Origin: Symsagittifera roscoffensis
Lineage: Eukaryota > Xenacoelomorpha > Acoela > Convolutidae
Assembly: GCF_963678635.1 (NCBI RefSeq)
Contig: NC_087070.1
Span: 9,274,539 to 9,338,538, forward strand
Length of the DNA: 64,000 bases
Direction: 5' to 3'
Shown here: piece by piece, positions 38,548-49,185 of the stretch
Position numbering within the stretch: position 1 is the first letter of the stretch
How the letters are laid out: every line of letters begins with the position of its first letter
Program-made: the position numbers and the translations under genes
The notes under the pieces: model-generated
Databases searched by the model: none
Seen by the model: the letters and a program-made list of their open reading frames with translations, nothing else
Told to the model about the DNA's origin: nothing

Positions 38548-40340
38548 TGAGGCGATAGTATCGCTTTCTTGCATAATTTTTATTCGTTTCATTGACTTAA
38601 ACCTGAGCAAAAAGATTGGTTGAACCAATAGTTGATTACTCTGTCTCATTTCGTCAGCTTTTTGGTTGTTCAGTCATTCTCGATCTGTTTTAGAGCACTT
38701 TGTTTTGTGTTGTACCTTTAAAATTTCGATGACCCATTTAATAAATGAAAACAGAAAAAAAGAAGAAAGAAAAACAAAAAAGAAACGATACTCAGCTTAA
38801 TTGTATTGGCTATATTATATGACTTTCTCAAGATTCTAAAGGTCTAATTCTGTTAAAATGCCATTTGAAATAGAAGATCTAACTTCGTTGACTTATTGCT
38901 TCTGAAACAATTTAATTGATTAAAATTCTTCACAGACTTTTTTTGTCTCATACTGTTTTCACTTTCAATGTCTTTTTAAAGCAGGATAATTGAATCAGTT
39001 TACCTAACTGGTGGCATACTTTTTTTCATATCAGATAAATGGTTTGTTTCAATGAATTCGACCCAGAAAATTTTACATTGAAAAATTTTAAAGAAAATTA
39101 AAGGTATTCAGAAAAAAATCAGCAGAACTATGATCCTATTATATGAAGCAATCATAGTAAAAAGCATGTTTCTGTTCTGATGAGTAATTTAGGTCACAAT
39201 AGAAAGTGTAAAAAAAGTCCTTTTTGTTTAATCCTAATCCTTAGTAACCAATTGAATCACTAGCCTGTTCTCCGTGGTTGCCCTTCTTAGATGAAGTCTG
39301 CTTTCGGTAAAAATGATACAAGATAAATGCAAGTCATACGAGTCGATACATGGAGTATATAGAAAAATTGCTCATCATAAAATTTTCGTTTAAAAATTGT
39401 ATTATTTAATAAACATAGCCAACAGTCAGTTGGAAAGCAGTCATGAACGAAAAAAATATATGAAAAATGAGTTACTTACTTCCTGAAAACAGACCAACTT
39501 CCAAATTTTAGACAAAAAAAAATTGCTCCTAGAGCTCTTTGAGCTTCCAAAAAAATTTATGATTGTCACTTTTTGTGATCAAATTAACCAAAATTGAGAA
39601 AATTGGATCGAAAGCAAAGTTGAATTCCACTTTCGGAACTAGAATTCAATCATGTATTTCATGACCTTTACACTTTTGCTGTTTTATAGTGGAGTTTGAC
39701 TTGAGACTTGTTCGCGCTTAAATTAATCTTAAACTAATGACGTCATTATAGCGCGAAAGTGAAAAAGCTAAAATTAGATTTTCTTAGACAAAAGGCCTTG
39801 AAAACTACTGGTTTGTCCGATTAAGGTCAGTTTGCCATCAAAATGTTTATAGATTGTTGAGATTGTTGGAAACCGTATTGCTAAAAATGTTAACCGAAAA
39901 ATGTTTAACCCATTGTTTCAGATATTACTTATTCTTTATATTATCTGTTAAATTGCCAATAATTTACAGATATTGAAGCAGGTTTTTGTAGGTCTTACAG
40001 GATACGAGAGTGCGGCACAAGACTCTTCACTTTTCATACAAGGAAATGAAGTAAATTTAAAAAGAAATCAAAAGTGAAACTGCGAAAAAACCTATTTGAG
40101 CCTGAAAAAGAAACAAAAAAATCGTCACGATGTATATAAGCGTCTGAACGATGTTCATGACTCACAATAATTGATGTTTCGGCATTAGAAACTTTCTATT
40201 TGTATGAATATATTCAACCTAAATCGGTCAGAAGGTCACGATTTTCAACCACTGCGTTTCATCAAAATGAATGCCTTTTAGTCGTTTAGAAAAAGTACGT
40301 CGTTGTTATAGCATTGATTAAAATGCAAAGAACTTTTTAC
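38548..40340. other. Region downstream (minus-strand sense) of the last placed nuclear-receptor exon
   Basis: It should contain the remaining 3' exons of the minus-strand receptor. Candidates without support are 40,154-40,183 (30 bp, flanked by AG and GTGAGT in minus sense) and 39,993-40,017 (flanked by AG and GTAAGA). A dispersed-repeat copy lies at 39,430-39,720. Otherwise AT-rich and featureless. Confidence 0.35.
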
Positions 40341-40477
40341 TTGATAAAATATCGAAAGGCTTTTTGTTGAACAGTTAAACTCAAAAGTTGAATTTTGTGC
40401 CAAAAAATGGTTACTATCTTTTCGTTCCGACTTTCCGATCATTTCATTGATAACCCTCATGATAGCGGTTGCACTGT
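40341..40477 (-). CDS. Nuclear receptor, ligand-binding-domain exon (helix 9-10 region)
   Basis: In minus sense, acceptor GTTTGTTTTAG precedes the exon and GTAAAA follows it. It enters in phase 1, exactly matching the previous exon, and leaves in phase 0. It encodes YSATAIMRVINEMIGKSERK and a Ser/Asn-rich continuation, plausible for the helix 9-10 segment. The end is less certain: an alternative donor GTAACC lies earlier in the exon. Confidence 0.6.
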
Positions 40478-40630
40478 CTAAAACAAACACTTTCTGCGCA
40501 AATAACTCATGACAACTTTTTTTTTGCATTTTTTGTAGCGACCGATCAAATTGAATTAAGCGAGTTAAATAATTAAAGTTAAAAAATTAGGTTAATGCCA
40601 ATTTATTACTAATTATTGATTTGTACTAAC

Positions 40631-40775
40631 AAGTGGATAGTAGTAGAATGAGTCTGCAAATGGCCACTTCAATTGAGTCCAGAAGGAGAAGAGAAATGGT
40701 AGTGGAGATAAAGGGCAGAGTAGCGGAGCCGAAGTTACTCGTAGAACCGCTACGGTCTGTTTCTTCCGGGTTAGA
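40631..40775 (-). CDS. Nuclear receptor, ligand-binding-domain exon (helix 7-9)
   Basis: Acceptor TTTTTTTTTTAG and donor GTTAGT in minus sense; 145 bases, phase 0 to phase 1. The translation ends in ISLLLLDSIEVAICRLILLL, which fits the conserved helix 8 pattern of nuclear receptors (LxLDxxExxxLxxIxLL). It joins in phase to 42141-42425 upstream and 40341-40477 downstream, the latter across a short 153-base intron. Confidence 0.78.
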
Positions 40776-42140
40776 CTAAAAAAAAAATAGAACATATTCT
40801 AGAGACAGTTGGAAAATAGTAATGAACGCAAGTAAACATCAAAAAACACTGACTTTCTTGACTCAACGTACGAACTTCGAAGAAAAAAATAGATGCCCGT
40901 CAAGTTTTTTGAAACTCTAGAACAATTTATGAACATGAACCCAACTTGAGAGAAGTGGATCAATAGGTAAAATTTTTATTCGCTGTGGAAGTCTTAAAAA
41001 CGAATTACACTTTCGAAACTAGAATTTCAGCAGATGAATTTCAATTGGACTCAAAAAGTGCATTATAGCTAAGTGCATCAATATTTCAAACTTTTTACTG
41101 AAAAAAAAACAAAAAAAAAATCAGCAAGACCTATATAAGGTTCTTCACTTCTTTCATTACTCTTAAAAACATAGCCAATCGAAGACTGGAAAAGAGTATT
41201 GAACGCAAGTAAACATATAAAAACACTAATTTTCCTGAAAATGTCGCAATTTTTGAATTTCAAACAAAAAATATATGCTTTTAAGCTCTTTGAATTTTTA
41301 GATTTTTTGATAACATGAACCTAACTTGAGAAGTTCGGATCAATAGGTAAAGTTTTTATTCCGCTGGGGAATCTTAAATTCCACTTTAGAAACTAAATGA
41401 ACTTAAAAAGTGCATATATACTTAAGTGCAATCATAAATGCATCAAAATGCATGAATGCACATCTGCAGTTATTAGAGACTTTTATGTTTTTTCCTGCAC
41501 TACGTTCATACTCTATAAAATATATGGCCTCCAAACTTTTTGAAATTGTGGAACAATTTGTGATGGACGATTTTTGGTTGAAATTAGTAATATTTGAGAA
41601 AACAGAATCAATAGATTAAACTTTCGTCTCGCTGGGAAATCTGATAATTGGTTTCCATTTTCGAAAAAGAAGTTGATCAGGTTTTTCGTGACCTTTACTT
41701 TTTTGCTGTTCGATAGTTGAGTTTGCCCTCCTTTTAACTATGGAAACGCACTGAATTTGAAAAAAAAAATCACAATTCACACCGCGAAATATCAAAACTG
41801 AACGTAAAAAATTTTAAGATTTTTTCCGAAGAAAAAACAAATGAAAAATCACCAAGACCTATAAAAAAAGAGTAATCACTACGTTCATAACTCCTAATAA
41901 GACTAATTGTCACATGAGGTAAAATGGCACATTTTCAAACTGTTAAAAAAGCTCTGTACGAACAACCGCTTTTTTAACTTGATGCAGCGGACGGTAACCT
42001 TTTTATTCAGCTGTTGCATTCATTGAACCCAACAGCCAGAGAACATTTATAGTCAGAGAAAAATAACCTATCACAAAATATTCCAGGTTTTTACGTTTCG
42101 AGCATTTGTTTAAAAAAAAAGGAAATCAAGTTAGACGTAC
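40776..42140 (-). other. Nuclear-receptor intron with dispersed repeats
   Basis: 1,365 bases between ligand-binding-domain exons. It contains three diverged copies of a dispersed family (about 40,800-41,060; 41,170-41,400; 41,510-41,770) sharing GATCAATAGGTAAA.TTTTTATT and related words, all in plus orientation. Confidence 0.65.
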
Positions 42141-42425
42141 TGATTGGGCCCGCTTCACTAAGGAATTCAGATACAGTCCATTTGCAGATAGCTCATCTGG
42201 TCCAACAACTCCTCGCGATGAGCCCCATTCACTTTCGATTCCTGCGTCAACATCGCGAGGCATAGATGACGACTCCTCAGGATGTCTTGACAGATGACTG
42301 GACGAGTGTTTTTCTGTTGGTGTGGTTTGTAGGATGTCGTTCTGAAAGTAGCAATGGGCAACGAGGTAGTCGAAAAAAGAAAGCGTGAGCCAATTGTTCA
42401 CTAGACACGACAGACGAACTGAATT
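42141..42425 (-). CDS. Nuclear receptor, ligand-binding-domain exon (helix 4-5 and insert)
   Basis: Acceptor TTTTTTGTTTCAG, donor GTACGT (minus sense); 285 bases, phase 0 at both ends. It begins NSVRLSCLVNNWLTLSFFDYL. Combined with the end of the preceding exon (SFPQLA), the spacing from Phe through Leu to Trp equals that of the signature F..L.....Q.LL...W of nuclear-receptor helices 3-5. The following 55 residues, rich in Ser, Glu and Pro, form an unusual insert after helix 5. The plus-strand ORF at 42106-42297 is only its shadow. Confidence 0.78.
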
Positions 42426-45129
42426 CTGAAACAAAAAAGGCAAAGCAATAGTATACTTATCATATCAAAAGTTTGACCACCACCACCAAAAGAGTTCAAA
42501 CAATTAATGGATAGTTTCGTTTTGTGAAACACTATTGATATTTCCCGAAGATTTATTTGTAGTTTCACTTTACAGACAAAACACTCAGCTACATTTACGC
42601 CGAAAACAGATTCAGATAATTGAACCAACTGTAAAAGTTTAACTTAGCTTTTCAATTGTTTAATTATTATTCAAAATAAAACGTGAAAACACTTTCTGCT
42701 CTTTTTACTCAAAGTGAACTCGCGCGTTGTTTATTTGTCGAGGCAAACTATGATTCTTAATCGTTGGTCAATTTGAAAGGAACACAGGGCACTTTTGCGT
42801 TACTGTTCCGACTTTCGAACAAAGCCCGGAATATTTATGCTCGGAGTGTTTTTTTTTCAATTTGTTCTTGTCAATTCATTACGAGGCCAAACTGTGCATT
42901 TTGTGAATCGTAGGCGGATTCCGCAACAAATACGCTCCCTTTGTTTTTTCATTTTCTTCAATCGTTCCGACAAAACTTTAACGTGTTTAAAAAGTTGTCT
43001 CTGGAATCCAGGAACATACAGACACAAAATTGTGTGGCTATCCAGTGCACAGTTCGGCCACGTAATATTCAAGATTTTTCAACTAAGTTTTTTTGGCAGA
43101 ACTTTTTATACCGCCTTATTGTCTCAAACTAAAATTTTAAGGATTTTCACTAATGATAATTTTTCATCATGATCACCAAGTTATGATGGTTTGAACTTAA
43201 TCTATTTTGCTCGCTATAATCAAATTTGGGATAAATGTAGCGCGATATTTTTTGCTCTGTTATTTCAAAGTGGCAAATTGAATCCTTCCAAAATGAACTA
43301 CGGCAGGTATTTTTCTGCGATTATTATCTTAAAGTGAGCCAAATATATCACGTGGTACTTTACATAGCTTGTGGGGAGTAAAATAAAGAAAATCACATAC
43401 CTATTTAGTAACTGAATCCTGAAGCAAGGAAAGACCATCAGTTTTATATACTAGAAACGGTAGATTCAAGGAGCATCAGTTTTTAGTGAACAAGCCTTAT
43501 TTTAAAATTACTTGTTGGCAAAACTAAACGCAGAATCATGTTTTCACTCACTGAAATGCCTGATTAGGACCATTTTTAGCGATGTTAATTTGGAATATAG
43601 CTAACTTTTCATATCGAATGTGAGAAATTGATCCCAACTTCCGGTCTAAAAATGATACTTTTTCACCATCTGCAGTAAATTTTTCTAACAGCGCGAAATT
43701 GTAAGAAAAGCTGTAAAAAAGAAAATTAAAGTAAAACGTCTTAGATTTCTCAGCTCAATTTACTCGCTGATTGCGTTCATTTTGATTGAAAACTAAATTT
43801 CTGAAAAACAAAAATATTTCCAATATCCAAAAATAAAACAGTTTCATTAAGGCAAACATCGCACACTTTTTCAAAATTAGTGCAACCACCGATTGCTTAA
43901 AACATGATCTATTGACCCAAGTAATTTTGGCTGCCGTCTTCGCTCCAACGTGTTGCAAGTCTTACAACAGAAGCTAGTGCTTTATATGGAAAATAGACCC
44001 GGTTCTTTCCGCAAAACATAGACTTGCACATAGCGCGCTTACAGGTGATCGAAAACTGAAACTCAGCTACAAATCAGATGTTTTCGCCAGACCCAAAAAA
44101 CTTAATATTTACTGAAGAAAAAAGTAACGCGACCAAACAACTTTACAACTCAAAAAAATCCCTATGAAGCTTTGTGATCTCAAGGAAATTTCATTTCTTG
44201 TGTAAAAACAAAAGGTTAGAACCACATTGGTGTCTAATTTATGAATTGAAACAGAAAAAAAAATGAAATCTGACAGACATTGAGCCGCTTACATCATAAG
44301 AACAAAACTCGTACAATTTGATCCGGAAAAAAACAGTAAGTACTGAAATTTGTTCATTTTTTTGATAGATGCAACTTCACATCACGTTTTCTCAATCGGC
44401 TTAGAAATTTTTGCAAAAACTGCTACAATTTTTTCAATATGAGCTTTGAAAAGTGAGCTTATTTTAGTTTTTTTTCTAAGTTTCTCTTTTTTTAAACAAT
44501 TTTCTAAGATGAACACTAGTTATATGACTATATAGGGCGCAAACCATCACATTAGTAACCAATTTATTTATTTTATGAAAAACTCTCTCTACTTTTTGTT
44601 TTTAATTTCTCTAGTTGCATTACTTTTTTCTCCAGTATAGATTGTAAAAATTTGCATTTTGAAGCACCAATAAACTGGTAATTGATTGGATCCAAATTAT
44701 GATACTTTCCCAAAGATGATAATCTTCCCACGGTTGATATGAAATTTTTCTTTCAATTCTTTTTAATTTTAAGAATAAGTTGTTTGTTTTTTAAAAATTT
44801 TAAAATCATTTTTTAAATTAACTTTTGTCTAAAAAGAGACTTAAAATTAGGCAATTTAGAAAGTAAAAACTTAAATTTGCGTTTATTTTTGTCCACTAGC
44901 GTATTAATTTAGTGCAGTTGTATAGAATGGGATTTTCCCGTCATAGCCCCAGCATAGTAACAAAATTACTATAGCCCCTCCATGCTGGGCTTTTAATATT
45001 TCAGAGCAAGGGGGAGGGGATGGGAAAGGGTAGGGGATGGGAAAGGGTAGGGGGAAGGAGGAGGAGTAGAAGGGACTGGCTTTAATTTGCGCGGAGGGGT
45101 TAAAATGGGAAAAACCTTTTAAATCTTAC
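42426..45129 (-). other. Nuclear-receptor intron (2.7 kb)
   Basis: AT-rich. It contains the dispersed GCGGATTCCGC/TTTGTGTCTGTATG segment at about 42,860-43,080 (related to 24.5-25.5 kb), and a right-end motif GTCCACTAGCGTA at about 44,894. An inverted pair AGCCCCAGCAT/ATGCTGGGCT lies at 44,945-44,992, next to a G-rich tract. A minus-strand ORF at 43755-43958 is unsupported. Confidence 0.55.
45009..45072 (+). repeat. G-rich tract with duplicated GGGGATGGGAAAGGGTA unit (G-quadruplex candidate)
   Basis: At least eight runs of three or more G lie within about 50 bases, with loops of 1-3 bases, including a 17-base direct repeat. On the minus strand, the receptor's coding sense, it would be C-rich intronic RNA just after exon 45130-45389. 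Confidence 0.75.
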
Positions 45130-45389
45130 AGCTAGTTGTGGGAAGCTGGCCATCACTTTTTTGGCCCAAAGTGTGTTGCATTCAACATACGGCAGGTGCG
45201 AGAAAGTCTCCACAATAAGACCATGACCGGCTTCAAACGAGCTAGACAATCGATCTCGTGTCAGCATATCCGAGAAGTAGTTCGTTTGTGATTGTCGGTA
45301 CAGTCGCGAGGGGGCGACAAATTGCAAGTAGGAATAGAGGCACGATCGGTTGAAAAGAGATATGGGTTGTACTTCCCTTATTGCAGCTT
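45130..45389 (-). CDS. Nuclear receptor, hinge and ligand-binding-domain helix 3 exon
   Basis: Acceptor AAATTTTAG, donor GTAAGA (minus sense); 260 bases, phase 1 to phase 0, both matching the neighbours. Starts at KAAIREVQPISLF and ends ECNTLWAKKVMASFPQLA. The WAK...F..L stretch is the helix-3 signature of nuclear-receptor ligand-binding domains. The central part (DMLTRDRLSSSFEAGHGLIVETFSHL) fits helices 1-3. Confidence 0.82.
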
Positions 45390-45653
45390 CTAAAATTTTA
45401 TTTGGGTTCTTTGAGTTCCCTAACAATGCAAATCTTACAAGAACCTTGCGAGATTTTCAAGATTTGAATTCTCGAATCGGAATGCGAACCTTGAAGGAGC
45501 CTTGCAAGATTTGCAAAAATTTCATGATCAATTTGGAGGCAAGTCTTGCAAGAATCTTGCAAGAAAACGCAGTAATAATAGTTTTTCTTACAAGAGTTTT
45601 TACAAGATTTGCATTTCGAGAACTTAGGGGTTATTAAAAGCCATTTATTCTTC

Positions 45654-46242
45654 TACATTAGTGGACTAATTTAGGGGCAAATTTAGGCTTTTTCTTTTAA
45701 AGTATTAAATGTAAAGGCCATTATGGACAATTTTTATTTAGAATTTCAACAAAACTTTACATCGACCGACAGCAAATGATCTGATTTACCCTCTACGGAT
45801 GCCTCAATTTGTTTACTTTGAGCTTTTACTAATTTTTTCCAGTCCTGAAAAGCCAGTTTTTGCCGTCTGCTCTAGGTTTTGCAACGCAGTGAACTCTTTC
45901 TGGAATAAGTGGAGTAAAAAAATTGTTCACGCGACGTGAAAGATTTTCAGCGAGAAAACTCAAATTATGCGACATTTTAAATTCAGCTGCTTCGTACCAT
46001 TTCATGCTTTTTGAAACAACTGAGTGCGGACGATGAAAACTGGCATTTTCAGACCCGGAAAAAATAAGTGTTTCAAAGTAAAAACTGGCAGCTTCAGAGA
46101 GGGTAGTTCAGATCATTTTCTATCGGTTGCTGTAAAAATTTTGTTAAGACTCAAAGTAAATATTGTCTGAAATGGTCCTTAACGATAGGCTTTTTAGTTA
46201 GTAAGAGTCTGATTTTGCTTTTAATTTTGTCCACTAGTGTAT
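45654..46242. mobile_element. MITE-like element with TACACTAGTGGAC-type ends
   Basis: Left end TACATTAGTGGACTAATT, right end AATTTTGTCCACTAGTGTA, inverted relative to each other. The same terminus appears at 44,894 (right-end orientation) and at 49,252 (left-end orientation, TACACTAGTGGACAAAATAA). Interior words such as CAGCTTCAGA and ACCCGGAAAAAA recur at about 50,062. Non-coding. Confidence 0.55.
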
Positions 46243-46375
46243 ATCAGTTTAACATTTTTTTTGTCTCCGGTCGTTTTTAGGCAATTTTCTGTAAGTTGAC
46301 TTTGCCACTCAATTTACACCTCTAAAACTGTGCATTTGAAGTGACTTCTGATTTGCTGAAATGTTAGCCGAAACG

Positions 46376-46563
46376 GCTGTGACAGATCTCGTCCCATTTT
46401 AATTTCGACAGGTTTCGTCCCATTTCAACGCGTACACAGATTTCGTCCCACAAATTTGGATATGGGATGATAGGACGTTGGATATGGGACGAAATCTGTA
46501 TAGGACGAAATCTGCCATTTAAATAAATAGGACGAAAACTGTAGTAGAACGAAATCTGTGCCA
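46376..46563. repeat. Inverted minisatellite of GGGACGAAATCTGT words
   Basis: At least four copies in plus orientation (46,480-46,560) and three as the reverse complement (ACAGATTTCGTCCCA and variants, 46,380-46,453). They meet around a TTGGATATGGGATGATAGGACGTTGGATATGGGACG segment. The RNA could fold into a long hairpin inside the receptor intron. Confidence 0.8.
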
Positions 46564-46775
46564 ATCATCGAAACCTCCCTGCATAAAAATCAGGATTTCG
46601 GTGACAAGTGTGAAAAATTTTTTTTTTCAACTGAGATTTGACTTTGTTCAAACCATGCCTTGCCCTTAACAGAACCATAGATATGGGATCTTGAAGGCGC
46701 ATCTCAAAACTAATTTTTCAATAAAATAAATTATGATTTGGATACTTATGGTCACTGTTACAAATTTTTTCTTAC

Positions 46776-46883
46776 TTGTGTTTTGTGTTGAGTTTTTGTG
46801 TTGGGTTTTGGCTCTGGCTAATATGGTTTTGTCTGGTTTCGTCCGTTTTTCACACCCTCCACGTCGACGATTAAGACGCACAC
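46776..46883 (-). CDS. Nuclear receptor, DNA-binding-domain C-terminal extension exon
   Basis: Acceptor TTGATTCTGTAG and donor GTAAGA (minus sense); 108 bases, phase 1 to phase 1. Joined to the previous exon it reads on from GMQATC into VRLNRRRGG, the C-terminal extension typical of estrogen-related and NR5-type receptors (VRLDRVRGG in the former; family knowledge). This segment contacts the minor groove next to the half-site. The rest (KTQHKNSTQNT) is hinge. The plus-strand ORF at 46733-46930 is its shadow. Confidence 0.9.
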
Positions 46884-47278
46884 CTACAGAATCAAGAAAA
46901 AATGGGATTTTTAGATTTTTGTTGAAATAAAACTCGCCTGCGATGCAGAAACTTTTCTCAAAACACTATTAGGATCCTTATAAGATATTGAAAGAGCTCT
47001 GATAATCAATTTGGCCTTCTTAAAAAAAGTCAGCAAAACATACCTCCCTCGAGAAAATCAGCACCTGTATATGTGTATATGGTCAAAGGGCTCATATAAA
47101 AAAAGTCACCTTTTTAAGCTTTTTTAAATTTGCGTTTTTTGTGTGTATATTTAGATTTTTGTCTGAAAAACTGGTCGTAAAAATCTGGACATAAAACCAG
47201 CCGACCTCTACCCGGACCACCCGACCTCTATCCGGACCACCCGACCTCTATCCGGAACACCCGACCTCTATGACTCAC
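46884..47278 (-). other. Nuclear-receptor intron between DNA-binding-domain exons
   Basis: 395 bases in minus sense with donor GTGAGT. It contains the 20-bp tandem repeat at 47201-47271, immediately downstream of the donor. Confidence 0.8.
47201..47271. repeat. 20-bp tandem repeat, 3.5 copies
   Basis: Unit CCGACCTCTATCCGGACCAC, three full copies with single substitutions and a partial fourth ending at 47271. It begins two bases from the receptor donor site at 47273-47278. Confidence 0.95.
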
Positions 47279-47457
47279 AGGTAGCCTGCATGCCCTTAGC
47301 TATGCACTTTCTCATCCTGCAAGCGGGACAGTTCCGTCTGGACTCTTTGGTGACGTCACAGTGACCAGACAGTCTGCAGGAGAGGGACTGGCGGAGTTGT
47401 ATGTTACGTCTGAAGAACCCTTTGCAACTCTCACAGCTGTCGATTCCGTAGTGATAT
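47279..47457 (-). CDS. Nuclear receptor, DNA-binding-domain exon (end of finger 1, finger 2)
   Basis: A 179-base exon on the minus strand with a TAG acceptor and a strong GTGAGT donor; it was found by reading the strand directly. It encodes YHYGIDSCESCKGFFRRN (second half of zinc finger 1, with the recognition helix) and CRLSGHC then CPACRMRKCIAKGM (zinc finger 2; four cysteines in the family spacing). This is diagnostic of a nuclear hormone receptor, a ligand-regulated transcription factor that binds DNA half-sites in the nucleus. The P-box reads CESCK rather than the usual CEGCK. The exon enters in phase 2, splitting a codon that must be GG|A (Gly of the usual SG-YHYG). The exon with the first two cysteines was not found. 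Best guess NR3B/NR5-like; subfamily not secure. Confidence 0.94.
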
Positions 47458-49185
47458 CTAGATCACACCGAAAAATAAGAAATAAACAAAAAGTACACTG
47501 GAAGACAAAACTACAAGCTAATTTAGGTTTTCGTTCACTAAAATGGGTAATTTCAAAACAAGAGCTCCGATCTGTTTGAAAAAAAATTCGAAAATAAAGC
47601 TAATGATAGAAGTTTAATCCAGTTTTATTACGCTTTTTTGTATATAAATTTGAAATTTTAGGTGATCCTGAGATATATTTTCTAACACAAAATTATCATT
47701 TGCTTTTTTCAATTAATTTGGTAATTCTGTAATTTCCTAAATTCCAATCAATCTTTTTTAAAATTGAATGCGTGTGCTTTTTTAAAATTGAATCTTTAAA
47801 CTTTTTCAACGTATTGTGTTTGCATGTTCGAGCTGTATTGTATATTGCATAATGCTTGAAGTTTTATTTCATTTTTTAATTTTATAAATACTGGGCCAAT
47901 TGCAAGTCGTGAAATTAAAGCTGTAGCTATGATGCCAGATGGGACGAGGGAAGATGGCAGCGAAGTGCATGGTTTGTGTAAACATGGGATTCATCTATCT
48001 ATACATTGTAATGGGCGTTTTTCGTGCCAGTGTTTGTGTAACCCAAATATTAAACCAGTTACCCTATGATGCGGTGCTGTCAGGAGTTTCTCAAGGATTG
48101 CGAGGTTGAATTCCAACAATGAATACCCAAATCTTTTTATTTAACAATATATGGCTTTTTTGTAATTTTTTCAAAAAAACTTCAAAAACTTTAGGTTTAA
48201 AATTTTTCAAAATTTAGCAATTTCCAACTCTATTATGGTTTGCTGTCAGGATACCCAGGGGTTGAAATTCTTGCCTCAAAATCTGAAAAAAAAATACTTT
48301 GAGTTTTCAAGATATGAAGGTTTTTTTGATTTTTCAGATGTTTTCACAAGTTATAGTTTTAAAAAACTTCCCAAAGATTGATATTCCCTGCCCTATAGCA
48401 AAACTGTCAGGTTGGTCCTATCAAAAACTATCAGAACAAGTGTTATTCAAGTAATTTTAGTTTTCGATATATGGCGTTTTTTATGATTTTTTGAAACCTA
48501 TTGGTACCTGAACGAAGAAAAAAGTTGGGTTATATATGAGCACCAATTTGAAAATAAAAGTTGAGTTTACTTCCAAGTTGGACGAACTTTGAAACGGAAA
48601 TGGAGATTGGATGCCACCGGCCTAATTTCACACTGGCAATAACTTTTCTTGTTTTCTATCTTTTGGGGAAAAAATCAAATTTCGACAATCTGTTTTCAGC
48701 AACATAGAAGCCAGCCTAATTGGTTTTAAAATAAAAAAAAACAACAACTTTAAATTGACATAAATATTGCATCAAGTAGTCTGAATTAGCTAACATGCTC
48801 CAATCAAATGGAAATAAAAAGCAACTGAAATTGATGTTAATATATCATCAAGTAAAATAAAAAAATCTTACCACTCATTTAGAAAAAAAATTGGTTCGAA
48901 GATAATTTAGGACAAATGAAGAAAACTCCGAATGGTAGCCTTCTCAATCTTGAATTTTGGCTCAAAAATTAAAAAAAATGGGTGTTTGATTGAAATTGAT
49001 AAAAATAATAAAACATATGAGCAAAAAAAATCTAGACTAGTGAAAAAAATTAAATGCAAGTTTTGATTTCATGTTCTAAAAAGATTATTACAGAACCATT
49101 TTGAAAGAATTTCATTTTAAACCAAGAGCAATTATGCTCAACTACCATTTCTGAAACTTTCAAAAATTTTATTTCAAGGACTTAC
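47458..49185. other. Region upstream of the receptor DNA-binding-domain exon
   Basis: AT-rich. A GC-richer island at 47,895-48,110 is open on both strands: plus reads SEVHGLCKHGIHLSIHCNGR; minus reads EFNLAILEKLLTAPHHRV. I recognise neither. The missing zinc-finger-1 exon should lie here or further right, but no C-x2-C-G pattern in minus sense was found. Confidence 0.35.

Larger units (their letters stand above)
45390..46775 (-). other. Nuclear-receptor intron with a MITE-like insertion and an inverted minisatellite
   Basis: 1,386 bases. It contains CTTGCAAGA-rich sequence at 45,430-45,600, a MITE-like element at about 45,654-46,242, and the CGAAATCTGT inverted repeats at 46,376-46,563. No additional exon is required by phase. 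Confidence 0.65.

Noticed and set aside
42106-42297. Plus-strand 63-codon ORF
   Set aside because: It is the antisense of the nuclear-receptor exon 42141-42425, which has splice sites and family signatures.
46733-46930. Plus-strand 65-codon ORF with a hydrophobic start, like a small membrane protein
   Set aside because: It is the antisense of the VRLNRRRGG exon of the receptor; the minus-strand reading fits in phase with its neighbours.
47201-47271. CRISPR-like direct repeats
   Set aside because: The 20-bp units are contiguous without spacers, and the context is eukaryotic.
47361-47579. Plus-strand 72-codon ORF
   Set aside because: It lies opposite the receptor DNA-binding-domain exon, which is far better supported.
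48048-48056. GG|GTAACT site as the end of the missing zinc-finger-1 exon
   Set aside because: In the required phase the frame is open for only four codons and has no cysteines.
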